The translations under genes and the position numbers were made by a program. From Carposina sasakii (lineage: Eukaryota; Arthropoda; Insecta; Lepidoptera; Carposinidae), in the NCBI GenBank assembly GCA_014607495.2, contig CP053169.1, positions 8,990,001 through 9,054,000 on the forward strand: a DNA stretch of 64,000 bases, written 5' to 3'. Numbering within the stretch: position 1 is the first letter of the stretch; the number at the start of each line of letters is the position of its first letter. This document shows positions 25,225-39,600 of this stretch, piece by piece. Below the pieces are notes generated by a model, which was not told the origin of the DNA, did no database searches, and saw nothing but the letters and a program-made list of their open reading frames with translations.

Positions 25225-25841
25225 TTTGTATTGTTAATAATTTAATTTTATCACTAAATTATTTTAATTTACAGAAACTCGTCCGCCGCCGCGACCCGAA
25301 AATAAAATGACAGTGACAGATAGTTGAACGGATGCGTTCATCTAGCGCAATTTTAAAACATTTCGATGCGTTCGTTTTACCTAATGGCGTTTCTTTTAAT
25401 CGATTTTAATAAAACTAATAAAACCGTTTTTTTTTAGTTTACAATTTTATTTATTGTTTTGGTAGCATACAAAAGAGAACATTCGCAAAATAACAACCAT
25501 ACAAGTATTTGGTCTCAGTTACATACATTTTAGACAAAAGTAATCTTTTCTTCTTTCATCAAACCTACTAAATAAATGTAATCAGTCGTCATGTACCTAC
25601 ACAATTTGCGCAAGACACAACGTATATTCTAAAAGTACCAACAATAATCTTAATAACAAACCTCGTTAACCCAAATACTCCAGCAAAATATGACTTCATT
25701 AGCTAGAGGGATGTTTAAAGACCGTTTCATAAAATAACTCCAGTATGCAGTGATACAGATAATGTATTTATGCGCATAGTTTGTAATTAGCACCATCATC
25801 ATCCAAATACATATTTTGCTGGATTATTAAGGGCTCATTAT

Positions 25842-25987
25842 GGTCGATTCCAGCAGTCACACTTAAACCTAAATGTAAAATTAGTCCTACCTGTCCTTTT
25901 CTCTCTCAGCAATTTATGTTAAGAACGGAGCGAGATAGAACTGACTAAGATCAGGTTTAGGTTTAAGTGTGACCGCCAGAATCGACC
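25842..25987. mobile_element. Hairpin MITE, 146 bp
   Basis: Left ggtcgattccagcagtcaca and right tgtgaccgccagaatcgacc are near-perfect reverse complements, extended by cttaaacctaaa against tttaggtttaag. Confidence 0.7.
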
Positions 25988-27039
25988 TATTATATATGTA
26001 ACATAGGAAACATATTTTGAATGTACTTATTAGTAATCATTAGTAAATAATTTCTCTTGGGTACATTTAAAAAATCTACAATTGTATTATTAAGTAGGTA
26101 GGTGCCTGTGTACAAAATAACATAAGTAAATTATAAATAGAAAAACAAAAATTTTAATATTTTTTTAAAACATCAAATTGTAATATGTAATATTTATGTA
26201 CTTTCTTAAAGATATAATATTTATGAACTAAGTACTTATTAAATGCTTTTAGCGGAGATCAACTGCTGCAGAATTTAATAAGCCATTGAAAGTTGTATAA
26301 GCTATCTGAAAATTAACATTCAATCTAGATATCTACAAAAAAAGTTGTAACATATTAAAATTTCCAGAAGCATTAAATAAAAAAATCCTGAATTCAACTT
26401 CAATTTCGAAGTATAAATATAACGAAATACTAAATGCACATTAAGAGTGAAAATATTTTTTTAAATATTATTTCATCCATTAAAATACTAATAAAGGCAC
26501 AAGAATATCTTATAAAGGTATTAAGTCCCATATTAGCATTGACTTAACATTAATTTTACTCTAAAATTTATAATACTAGGATCGAAAATGGAATAAAAAA
26601 AGAGGAATCTGAGGAATATATACTAAGATATAAACTAAATTATATAATTATATCTACCTACTAAGATGGAAAACATAAGCAAAAGTTAATCACTTTTTCA
26701 CATAAGCTTACCAGTATACCGGTGGGGTATAAAAAGTCAGTAAATAACATTATCTTTATTATCTTACTCTCACTTAAAAGATTTGCATTAATTTGCCATA
26801 AAACTTAATAGAAATATCAATTACATGTGCAATTTTGTAAAAAAAATATTTAAAATAAATAAACAGGTTTTGTGTATAACAATTTTAACAGCCAATTAAC
26901 GGGTTATAACTTGTAATAATAAAAGAGATCAATCTATGTACAAAGAGAGTACTTTTCACAGTCCTCCGGTGATTAATATTGCTTTGCTTTAGTTTTATCT
27001 TTAAAATCACAAATAATTTTAAGAAATGTTCATAATTAT

Positions 27040-27302
27040 CCAGAGTGTAACAAAAAGGGTATGTTAAGCGAAAGGCTACGTAAATAGCCCACTGTAGAGA
27101 ACCTATCCACAAAATTTGAGACTCGAAATCACATGTTTATTTTTCAAGATTGTATGAAAATTCCTGAGATATTTAAAAATTCTCCATACTATCGGGAAAA
27201 ATAAACATGTGATTTCGAGTATCAAATTTTGTGGATAGGTCCTCTACAGTGGGCCATTTGCGTAGCTTTTTGCTTAACATACCCTTTTTGTTACACCCTG
27301 TA
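27040..27302. mobile_element. MITE-A, palindromic copy, intergenic
   Basis: Right end ctttttgttacaccctgta is intact; the left end has decayed to tccagagtgtaacaaaaagg. Same central arms as the other MITE-A copies. Confidence 0.78.
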
Positions 27303-30036
27303 AATTCTTTTGACGAGTGTGTAACTGAATACATATGTATAAGTATGTATTTATGTATGTTTCAAAGCTTATCTTTTGCGATATGTATGCTATAGAATAC
27401 TGTTGTCCTGCTCGCACTTATGTGAATTTACAGCACTCTATTCTCATAAATGACAAAATACAACTTAGACGAGAGATTATATTATAACTTCACTTAAATA
27501 AGTTGGCCAGGAAAATTGGATAAATAAATTGATATTTCAGTCAGCTATGTAACAACCACAATCTCGTTACTTATTCATTTAATAACATTAATTATTTATT
27601 TTTTAACATTTATTCATAAAGTTTGCAATAGCCCTTATATCTATAGATAATTAATATTTGTGATATAATATGTTGCGTATTTTTTGTAGCCACTATTAAT
27701 TAAATAAATGATGCTAGTATTTTAATAGAATTAGGCGTTCTTTGTGATTGAACGTAAAGATATATACATATATCTTACCTATTATGCAAATTATTTTGTT
27801 TTATACTTTAGACCCGGCGATATTAGTTACTTATATTATAATTATTGGACAAAGAAATCTTAATTATAAAATATAAAAAAACTTAACTACAAGTTGTCGG
27901 ACTATATTTGTCTTTGGAATAGAAATTAAAAGAAAATAGGAATATAATTTTGAAAACACAACATAATTATTATTATTAAACAAGGTACATTTATAAAATA
28001 TCGAATTTAATTAACAATGAATGTATGTCATTTAGGACCTAAGTATCGTTGCAATGCTGATTTAAAATCAAACATTTTAAAAACATTAAAAAATATACTT
28101 TTACAAAATTAAGTTATACTTAAAACATGTTTTTATGACATTTCCTTACTATTTTCCACTTTACACGAAATAGTTTGCATTTAAATAACTTTTTAGACAA
28201 TACTAGGCAAATTATAATTATTTTTATTTTATTTTTTCTTCCAGGAAATGTGTGTGAAAATACACAACAATTTCAGCATGCAAAGGGTATTTATTAATCC
28301 TATGTTGTTAAAAAATGGTGTCAAGCAAGTCAGTTAAATCGAGGCACTTTAAAAACGTAACAGTTATCTATACGTCAAAAGGCGTCTTATCAAAACGATA
28401 TGACATAAAAATTACAATCAACTACGCCACTAAACTTACGTTACCGTTTGCAAAAACTGCTAAATATAATAACTCTCTGAATATAGAATAAAAACGAAGT
28501 TTCTATCACAAATAATGATATAGTTTTTAATACCGTAACCAGTTAAATAACAACCACGATGTCCCGAAAACGGGCCGGCCCACAGTTGGGCATGTGCAAA
28601 ACTGGGTACAGCCCGGAGCAAGCATAAAAAGGAGGCGTCATGTGAACTTTGACGGCCACTACTACTAATTGCTATAACTGTTTCGTTGTGCCTACTGCGT
28701 CTTTACTTTGGATGCAAAAATGAGCTACTTAAGCAGTAGGTAGTTCTATAAGTAAAAAAGGTGGTTAGTGTAGATCTACAGAAACCTAAAATTTCAGTAA
28801 GAAAATATGCAGTAATGTCAAGAAAGTCCGTCTAATCTATGGTTTATTGCTATTTACTCATAGCCGCGTTTTTACGACTGCTGTACCTACTCTTCTTTAC
28901 ACAACGCCAATATTCTAGAAAGCTCACTATATAACACCTCTTTTTTATAATTGCTCCATAGCATTTCTTACAGCGTCTAATAAGCACTAACGATTCATCA
29001 ATATAATACCGTAAGGTTCATAAGCTTTAGGATAAAATGCATTGTGCACAAGTCTTACAACTATGAATTTCATATTAAATAATGTATGTACTTTTAAATG
29101 CAAAAGTTGTGTGTATATAAGTTTGTGTGTTTGAACCATTCACTATGGGTGCGCCCATCACCGGGCCCTACACCCTCCACTGACCCTCTGATCTGATAAC
29201 TCATAACTGCGAAAACAAGCATTTGCACTAACTACAATCGCCACGAGAAACCAGACCCGAGCACCTAGCATGCAAGATAATACATCGCACTATTCCGAAA
29301 TCAAAAACTAGATTAATAATCTACATTATGTTTTGCCAACAACCGTGGCATCCTCAGGATTATAGAAATGAACCATGTAAACCACAGGCCTTACTTATAA
29401 AAAAACTTTAAGCACTGATTAGGCTAATCAACGCTTAATTTGACGGATATTCGATACATATTTGATGACAAATCTCGTGCCATTCATATTTTTAAATGCA
29501 CGTTACAAATATTTTCTGCCTGCTGACCCATAACATTTTTTATTTTATTTTAGAAAACGGACAATAATCATCAAGCAATAGCTTTGATAAAACTTTTTGC
29601 TTGACAGGTTTTTCTAAACTTAGACCTTACATAGAGTCACTTAATAAACGCGCAATCTCTGTATCTGAATAAATAAACATTTGCATAGAGTGTCATGGGT
29701 TATATTTATGGCTTTTCGCTTAACTTACCCCTTCTGTTACACCCTATATTAGGTATAGTGTGACGGGTTTGTATGTGATCCAGTGTACAAATAACTACTT
29801 ATTATGTTCTTTCGTTACACTGCGTTTCTGATTTTATGTTTTAAGTACTGTTTGTTTCCTTACGTTCTGGCGATTGTTACGTGCAAGCAAATATTACATT
29901 GATAAGTGCTTCTTCTTTATAGATAAGGCTGATCGCTTTAAGTACTATTTGGTTACGATTGGGTAATTAATATTGATACGTGCAAAAACACAGATTAATA
30001 ATGGTTCTGGTGACATAGGTGGGTATAATTCGCGCG

Positions 30037-30187
30037 GCGTAAGCTCAGCTTTGCTTACTTTCACTTGCGAGTGTACAAGGAACGCTCTAGGGCTTACACT
30101 ATCTATGTACACTCACACAAGTGCTACTCTGAGCTTAGGTCTCGCGTATCTATGTACAATCACAGAAATACCAAGCTGAGCTTACGC
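30037..30187. repeat. Inverted repeat, 151 bp
   Basis: gcgtaagctcagc at 30037-30049 is the exact reverse complement of 30175-30187. Inside are two direct copies of atctatgtacaMtcaca. Confidence 0.55.
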
Positions 30188-30671
30188 AGCATGTCACGTG
30201 ATATCCGCCGTGAAGTTATTGCTCTGATATAGTAGAATGGCTGGTCCCTATGTGGTCCTGAAAAGTGGATGAAAATTTTTATGGTTTTAGGTTTTTGTCC
30301 GGGAGTTCTTGAACATTCTGGTTTATAATAAATATAGGTAGGACTAAGGGTTAATTCTAATCCAATAAAAAACGTACAAAAAACCGCATTTTGTTCTACC
30401 TAGAAAAACGAATAGATCAAAAGGTAAATGAAAGTATATGTTTAATTTTAGTTTACCTAAGTTATTTAAGCAAGCATCGCTTTAAGTCATAATTTATACA
30501 TATTAAATTATAATTTTAATTTTATTCTGTCTAAAATGAAACAGCGACAAAAATATTAAACAACATTTATAAATAATTCGGAAAATAATGTTACAAGTCC
30601 TATTTACTAGAAAGAAATAAATATATTATTACTACGCCCTCATTGGCTAGAAATGTTAGAATAAAAAACAC

Positions 30672-33600
30672 TCACTTTTTATTGGCCACTCGATTCGGCG
30701 TGCCGTTGTTTGATTGGTGCGAACTATCGCTGACGTCACTACTCGAGCTACGGATGTCGCCTTCCATCTGGGGGCAAATAGATACAGTGTTATAGTATAT
30801 TTTAAATCAAGCTGGATGAAAGGCTACGAATATTGGGTGTATACTTTCCACGTTTCTTCTTCTTAGGACCGATTTTATGTTTGTCTCTGTCTAAAACTTA
30901 ATCAAGATAGAGACAGCATCAACTTTATTATACAGATAGGCTATCTGACTATTGGAAAAATTGGTCCTTAGTCTTTAGTTCTCTAGGGTAGCGGTGACGT
31001 CACATAGCGGTCCTTTCTTTATTTCATGTACGGATTTTAATATTGTGAAACTGATATAAAAATATTCCCTATCCCTCGTAAAGCAAGCAGACATTAGACA
31101 TTAACGGGGATAAAAATATTTTGTACTTGTACATCTCAACTATAACCTCAAAATTGGTCAGAAGTGGCACCATGTGGTTCTATCGGCCCTTAGTGCTCTG
31201 CCTACCCCGTAAGGGATAAAGGCGTGATTATATGTATGTATGTAAAATTATTTTCCCGAGATAAAAAGTAGCCGAATGTCCTTTCTCGGGCTCTAGACTA
31301 CCTGTATACCAAATTTCATGCAAATCGAGTCAGTAGTTTCGGCGTGAAAGCGAGGCAGACAGACAGACAGGGTTACTTTCGCATTTATAATATTAGTTAG
31401 GATTTAACTCACCTTGCCAGCGACTAATGACTTGTAAACCAGTTGCAGGATCAGCCACGTCCACAACAAGTGAAGGGCCAGCAGCAGACAAAGCAGCGCG
31501 TTGAAGAAATAGTATGCCGCGAACATTGGCAGCAACATGGGGGCACGAATTACAGTACTGAAATAAACATTAGAATTAATAACCAATGCAAAAAATGTAT
31601 AGAAGTTATGTATGTGAACAGAATCAAAGTAATGTATACCGTCACAAAAGTTACGTAGACATTCACAAAAGATTAACAGGAATAAAAGTTACGCCAACAA
31701 ATCTCACGAGAGATATGTAAACAAATACAATAGATATGCAAAGTCACAAAAGAGACTTTAACAGTCACAAAAGTTAAATTAACAGGTACGAAAGTGTTGA
31801 AAGGGCCAAACTTACCTCCAAATAATATAGAAGGGGTAAATCCCGATCCTAGTAACTATCCACAGGACGGTGAATAAGGCAAAGATGGCGTCGCATACGC
31901 GCTGGTAGTTAGCGTACTTTGCCGCTTTGGCAGCCTGTAAAAATACCACGTAAATATCTATTAAATTTAATAAAACTGAAGTTTGTTTATACTCTTTAAT
32001 CTCTACATCGAACCAGTTGTATTTATACATTTCTGATGCGTTCTAATTAATCGAATAAATAAATTTAGTTAATTTATATAAATAAAATTAGTTAGTCATA
32101 TGTTGGCAGCTAATATGAAGGGACGTAATACAAACACGACTGTGTTCTCGAAATGATGTAGCCAAAACTGCAGAATCACGAAGGAGATTCCGTCACTTTT
32201 AGCATAGTAGGACCAGAAGTAAAAGATCTCTATTATCCGTCATTTCGTTGCTTCCTAGTACACGCATATCCCCTCTCATAGTCCATCCAACACGTCTTAG
32301 GCATATCTTCTTATTCCTCTACCTCTATTCTTTAACACGATCATGGCCAATGCACTCACGAAAATATACCTCTCATCCCTTCACTTAACATGTCCCGAAA
32401 AATGAAATAATTTTTTTATTCATTTGCTCAAAACATGGTACAATAAAGTTAAATTAGATCAGAGACATGTTTCTCGAAAAACTGTGGCATGCAAATATTT
32501 TAATTTATTCAATAATATTACCGAAATAATTATTTTATGTAAAAGTAATAATAGAGCCAAAAAATAATCCGCCAGTTCTGTTACTCCTGCACAAAAAGAA
32601 CGGCAAAAAACTTGACAGGGTTTTTATGTTTACCTTGCATTACAGTGTCCTTGTGTCTTTATTATTTATGTAATAGAAGATAACAGAATTACAATACTAA
32701 AGGTTATCTCATAATCAGCGCAACCCACCTCCAAAAATATATCAGCACAGTCATGTAGCAGCAGTATAACGGTGCCAATTCGATGCAGGTTGCACACCCA
32801 GCTAAACGACAGTAGCGCTATAGTAGCTATGTGGTGCACGAACATCTGCCAAAAGTCCTTGCGGCGGACGTCCCAGAACTGAGACATGGTCAGCGACCAG
32901 TAGAACGCGGCCGATACCATGTAGTACCACCAGATGTCGTTTGTCAGGCCCTGGAGTAAGGAATACGCATGAACGCTGCATCAAAATCTATATCTAGTTT
33001 GGTCCGGAATAGGGAATACGCGTTTTGAACATCCATGCACGCACATGGCTGCGTTCTTGAAATGGGGTACGAGTAGTAAGAAATGCAAGATCATAAGCAA
33101 CCCCACGGCCACGTTTAGTAGTTTAGCTAGCGGGGACAAATGATCAGTCACAAGTTGCTTACTACGGTAACCCCATCTGTGTGCCTTCAGCAACGGCAAA
33201 GGCCTCCTCTCCCATCGTCTCTATTGTACACCATTCGAAAAATGTGTTGGTCTTGCCAGCCATATCATATCCGATATGACACGGCAGGAAACAAACTTAT
33301 ATACATGCACCCGAAAAACATAACCCTCCTAGCGTAGAGAGAACACAATCGTCAATCCTAGGGTAAAAATACGAGCGATAAAAGCTGACAACTGGAAACC
33401 TTCAGTCTTCAGCGTCACCATCATCGGTGCAATAACACAACAGCATCACCTCTCCTCTTCTTCCAACAGCAGCAGCAGCACGCCAGTAGCCAGCAGATTT
33501 AGTGTCGCGTATCAGTCGTAGAAAACATAATCCCAGTCGACTCACTGACCAGAACGCATCTCGCCTGCACGTGAAGTCGTGATACAAAATGCAGGTCAAG

Positions 33601-36600
33601 TCACAAAACAACTCAATAGTACATGCGCACAGGCCTACTACGTAAAATAGAATTAGTTGAATCGTTAGAAGTAGAGCAAAAACCAGTCGAATGCGAGTTG
33701 GACTCGTGCACGAAGGGTTCCTTTTAACATCCATAAAATCTAGTTTGTTGTACGAGAGCCCCACTTTCTCATTTATTTTGTTCTGTTTTACGTGATATTC
33801 AGACCGTGGCGTGGTTTCCTTTTATGGCATATAGGTCCACTAAGGATTTCCCGAGATTTCCACGGGAACGGCAAATAAAGGAAATTCCAAACTTTACGCA
33901 AACGATGTCGAATAGCGGCCGCTAGAAGTTGTATATAAGCTAAGCTATAACGTTCTTACCTGATGAGGATACCCAATATAACACTGGTCGATGTCCCAAA
34001 GCCAGGGTTTGTCCCATAGCACGAGGCAGCCATAGCTAAAGCTGTAGGTGTAGAAGGCACATCTCCACAGGTTCTCGCAGAACTTCACGAGGGTGGACGG
34101 CTTGTCCTGGCAGCGGCGGAGTCTCCACCAGCGTTCCACCTGCCTCTCCGTCAGGTCTAACTGTTTGGCTAGGCTGACTATCTGGTGGAGAAGAGACATG
34201 TGAAGATTAATCCTGGCCATAACCCATCTGACCGTACGTGGGTGTGGTTTGGTGACCGTAAGATCTGACATAACATGCCAATTCATAACCACACACGTTT
34301 AGTATAGTGGGAACAGATGTAAATAATTCGTAACAAGTCGCAACCTCATCGCCTGGAGAGAACGCCCCTGACCTCTTCAGTCGACTTTTACGACATGCAC
34401 GGAAGACGCGAGTTCATTAAATGATGATGCGGGGACCAGAATACATTAGTTGCATCTCCTGACGTAATGAAGTCTACCACATTGGTGGAAATGTTGCGTT
34501 ACCGCCGATAACTTTGCGAACTTTGCTGTCGCTCGTAAAGTTGTTACATTATGTCTAAGCCTTAAGATCAGAAAGAGCAACTGCGTAAAGACATAGAGCT
34601 CTATGGTAAAGAGGAAAACTAATGCGTCCCGCGAAGCATCCTCCCGCGCCTCACACTCTCCCAATTTTCGCGATCGCTTTGCTTTAGCTTTGCAAGTTAC
34701 GTAATAGCCCTGCCGTGCTGTTATAATTACAGCACAGCTATCGCATTGACTGCACAAAGGGAAAATATTACCAGGAATGACGTCAGTTAAAAGTTTCCTT
34801 AATCCACGTATGCCATCACTAGTCTTAAGTACAAACTGTTAGAAGTTGCATTATATACGATGTTATGCTGCATCTCCTTCCGTGCATGTCGTAAGAGTCG
34901 ACTAAGAAAATCAGGCAATAAACTTTACCTAGCCTCTCTATGCTAACCCTGACTGTAGGAACTCTTTCGTCATCTTACAGTGCCTGCATACACGACTATT
35001 AATCTATATCTATCTATTCTATACATATAATACAATTTTAACGGATCGATGTTTGTGCACGCTAATCTCAGAAACGGCTGCACCGATTTCGATGCCGTTT
35101 TCAGAAATATATTGTGTTTTTTTTTATATATATATTAAATAGGCTTACGCTTGACCACAACGCGCCTGATGGTAAGCACCGTTGCAGTCTAAGATGGAGC
35201 GCGCTTGCCTAAAAGAAACCGGTTCACTCTCGACTTGAAGACCGCAAGATTATAGTTCATGGGGAACATGGATTCAGGCAGGGAGTTCTACAGCTTGGAC
35301 GTTCGCACTATGAATGTAGAAGCAAAACGCTTAGTACGAGTTTTCGGCACTTCAACTGTGAACCGGCGTCGCCTTGACGTTTCCCTGGTCGTCCGTTGGT
35401 AGAAGGGTGCTGGGGGAATTAGGTCGTGAAATCCCAACACACACTCCCCGAAATGTAACCTGTAGACTACCGAGAGACTTGCAACTTTACGTCGATACTC
35501 AAGGCTTTGCAATCTAACTTTGCACAGTGAGTCATTGCCGATCAGCCTTTTGGCTCGGTCCTCGATAGCTTCCAATGCCTCAAGCTGGTATTTGGCCGAT
35601 TCATCCCAAAGGTGCGAACAATACTCCATACACGACCGCTTTATATAAGGCTAGTAGCTGTTCCGGTGTGAAGTACCTTCGCACCTTCGAGAGAATACCC
35701 AGCTTTTTGGCAGCTAGTTGGGCCTTTGACGCAATGTAGAAGCCAAAGTTGAGTGTTGGAGACAAGCTCACTCAGGAGATTTCTATGGTTACATCCCGGA
35801 AAGTCAGGTCCCACTTAACATACATATGCTACTTTTTATCCCGGGAAAATGTTTTTATCCCGGATAATTTCGACATTTTGTTTTTCTACAGTCCACGCGG
35901 ATGGAGTCGCGGGCGTCCACTAGTTGGAAATAAAATTTGTGCCTTCGAAAATACCGCTTGAATAAACTACTCAGAAAAGCGATATGCAATCCGCACCTCT
36001 AATAAACAAATACACAGATACGAGTAGTGCCAAAAATAGCATGTTACGGTGAAATTATATCTGATTATCGATAATTAGGCAATCGGTTGAGCAAGCACAG
36101 GTGTACGCGTATCTGGGGCAAGAAGCAAAGTTTTTTAGGCTACCACTGCCTAAGGAGACCTTGAGTCTTGCCCCAGATACGAGAGATGCCAGACTGACAT
36201 TGGTTTCCAGGTCTGTGGGTGATCAGTGGCCGATATTTGAGGGCATTGCTTCCGCTTGAAACTGTTGCTCTGTTTTATAGAATAGTTTTTCTTTCTGATA
36301 TTTGTGTGGAACTCGGTCTCACTACGCCGCTGACAATATCATGGGATTAACCTTACGTTACGAATTGATTTGATGAGTCACTAAAGTACTTTCAGTACCA
36401 TTGCCACTTGGCCGCCAGTACAATTTGATTCTATCAATCAATTGCGCATCAGAAAGCTGACCTCGTGAAGAAATAGCTGAGTCTCCACTGATCAGTGAAG
36501 CTGTCTGCACGATACCCTTGATGATGAAGCGTAATCAGTTCAGTATGAATCAACTCTGGATGTGGTTTATTATAAATTGATTGCAATATTATTATTAACC

Positions 36601-39600
36601 GTGTCGATTCATAGGCAAAATTAACCTATTCTCTAGCTCCGTGGGATAAAACAATTGCATAAACGGCCTCGAGACACCCTCTATCGACTTATTCTCACTT
36701 TCATCGAGAACCTGTACCGCCATTCTATCAATCGGCGCAGTCAGTAAGCCGAATCAATTTGTGTGCTCGAAAGCGTCTGTAAGCTAACCCGCTAAGATCA
36801 GTTCACATTCCATTTTCATGTGGATTTTGTCCTTTATTACAATTGATTGCAGTATTAAAAACGTCATCGTCAAACGCCCATAGCAAAATTATCAATAAAT
36901 CGTAAAACAATTATAGGCAGACGTACCTCTATCTATACAATCTGATAAAATATTAGGGTACACTACACAGTTACACACCTACGTATATTTAATCGTTATT
37001 CTCATGAAGAAAGCACAAAAAGGATGCGACCTAACAAGTTAATCGATATTTTAGCTCTAGTAAATGAAGGTTCTAAGCGACAGAAAATGATAGGGCGACA
37101 AAAAAGGGGAAAACAAATCTGAAAACGTGGTGATAGATGCAAAATGACAGACGAAAACCTATTGGTACTCTGCCAGTGCTTCATAGAATAACTTCTATGT
37201 CTGCGATTTAGGAACTAACATTTTTTGTATGCGGCAACAAAGATTATGTAGTCATACACATAGTAACTAGTGCCATCATCCAAAGAAACTATTTGGTAAC
37301 TAGTTCTCTAAAATGCCAGCACCCTGCCGGATAAGTGAAAAGAGAATTCCAAGTCCTAACATTATTTACGGAGGGGGGGGGCATCTGATGAATTATCCAC
37401 GGGCCTCAAACAGTATGCTACACTATTGGGTGGAGAATGAATGAATGTTTCATTGGTTCATACTGCGCTAATACAGTTGTGTCGCGACTCCTTTTTATTC
37501 TTCCTCTGTAGTTTCCGTCTCATGCGAGTTGTTTACACGGGGCGGGAAATAAACGCGCCATTCGCAATTACCGGACAAGAAAATTGTACGTTGAAATTGG
37601 GCGATTTCTTGATACATAAACAAACGCCTGCGAATCCATCTGCTTTCTAATGGGAATAAATTTATTTAAATGAAAGGATATTTTCCAGGCTAGAACGTCC
37701 ACTTTTCGGAACAATTAAATAACAAAAAATCTAAAAATTCAATTATTAATTGTGGATGCAGCATTGCGAAAAAAGTCGCACTTGTAGAAAGCGATGTACG
37801 CTATGCTATAGTCGTTGCTGCTTATTCTGCCTAAAGTACTAGCTTTAGTTTCACAAAGTAAACGAGCAATGGATTGTGATTTAATGTCAAAGAAAGGTCA
37901 TTGATTTGTAGATAAGCTGATAAAATGATAAGTGCATGCTCTACACTGACGCGCCGCCGACAAATGCATGGTGTATTTCAATTATTTAACTTCTACACAG
38001 GCTTGTGTTAAAAGAACATAAATAGAATAGAATAATAATTTATTAAAAGGAAATTAAATTAATTACAAGCACCAAACAGTGCGAATGTTAATATAGCATT
38101 ATCACTAAAATGTACATTGTTGTAGTACATACTGAACTTTTACATACTTAGTAATTTTACTTACTTTAGTACTATATATTCATTATTCTATTTTTATTTA
38201 AATACTATCGCATTTCCTTTCCGACTATTTGCGCATAACAGTGAGTCTATTCTGTACACGAGAATCATGCGCACTTTGACCGCAGCGCGTCAAGTCAATG
38301 TCAAAAATACGAAGAAAAGTAGGTAAGCAAGATAACTAGTAAATAACTGCATAGTAAAGCAAAACAGTCACTGAATGTTAATGAAGAGAAAGAATCCTAG
38401 ACTAGAAAGTAGACATATTTCTTTAGAATTCCTATACTTTCAGCACACAAAACACGTGAAGGACGTAAAACGGCGAGCGATCCAACAGAGATTTCTTCCA
38501 GCAAATATGGTGAAATTTGGCATTTATTTAGATTATGTTCGTCGAAAAGTCGTATGGTCATTTGGAAATGATGGATGAAAACGATTAACGAGTATTATAC
38601 AGGGTGTAACAGAAAGGGTATGTTAAGCGAAAAGCTATGTAAATAGACCATTATAGAGAACCTATTTCCAAAATTTGGAGATCGAAATCACATGTTTATT
38701 TATCAAAATTGTATGAACATTCTTAAGTTGTTTAGGAATTCTCCAAACTACCTGGAAAATTAAACATATGATTTTGAGTCTGAAATTTTGTATATAGGTT
38801 CCTTTTAATGGACTATTTACATAGCTTCTTGCTTAACATACCCCTTTTGTTACATCCTGTATAGTATATACAATATGGCACAAGTGAATGGCAGGTCGCC
38901 CTAGCTAGACGAACCAACACAGACCAAATTGGGGATGTGCTGCGAAAATGGCTAGTCAACAGCACCCGAAACCGGCGAGCATGTATGAAGAACTTAATGG
39001 ATGTGGAAGAGGCGAAAGAGGTATGCTTGGAACGTACTAAATGGAGATCAGTGGGGTAAGCACGAACCTTTTTACGCGGCGTAACGCTAGCAAAATCTAT
39101 GGGAATTGACAGTTTGACGCTAGCGTTACGGACTATCGAGAGGTTCGTGCTTACCCCTCTCTGCCTACCCATATGGGACTGAGGGGTGAGATTATGTATG
39201 TTCCCAAAAGTAAACACGAAATATCTGTCTGTTTTAACAAACACACACTTGTATTCTTATAAGTATTTTGCCCTCAAGGCCCTCAACTCCACTCGAGATG
39301 TTAGTACTTTGTGTCCTTGACATGAGGGTGATTTGTCAATTTGTAAACGTTTAATGGATACGGGTTGTGTGTTCAAGTCTGATACACGCTGTATAAACCG
39401 TTATTTTACTATTAACGGAGCCACCCTTCCATCCAATCTATAAAAGTGTGTATCTACTCGTACAAAGGGGTCGCAGGTGTAGGTCATTAACACTCTTTTT
39501 ATTGATCACTTACTAGATTGTGTGATACCGGAACTGATTTGTAACGTTTTTGGAATAGAACAGAACAGACGTCATTATTAAAGGGTAGTAACTAATAGCA

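Larger units (their letters stand above)
25225..30671. other. Intergenic between the tandem ceramide synthases
   Basis: Contains the promoter side of CerS A (just right of 25224) and the 3' UTR of CerS B (left of 30672). A GC-richer patch at 25266-25300 (cgtccgccgccgcgacccg) may be 5' UTR or promoter of CerS A. No coding exon seen. MITEs occur at 25842-25987, 27040-27302 and a MITE-A right end at 29716-29750; a hairpin lies at 30037-30187. The rest is unremarkable AT-rich DNA. Confidence 0.55.

Noticed and set aside
33402..33764. 120-codon minus-strand ORF between exons 3 and 4 of CerS B
   Set aside because: Lies wholly within the intron, Cys-rich random composition, no homologue recognised, and the CerS frame is complete without it.
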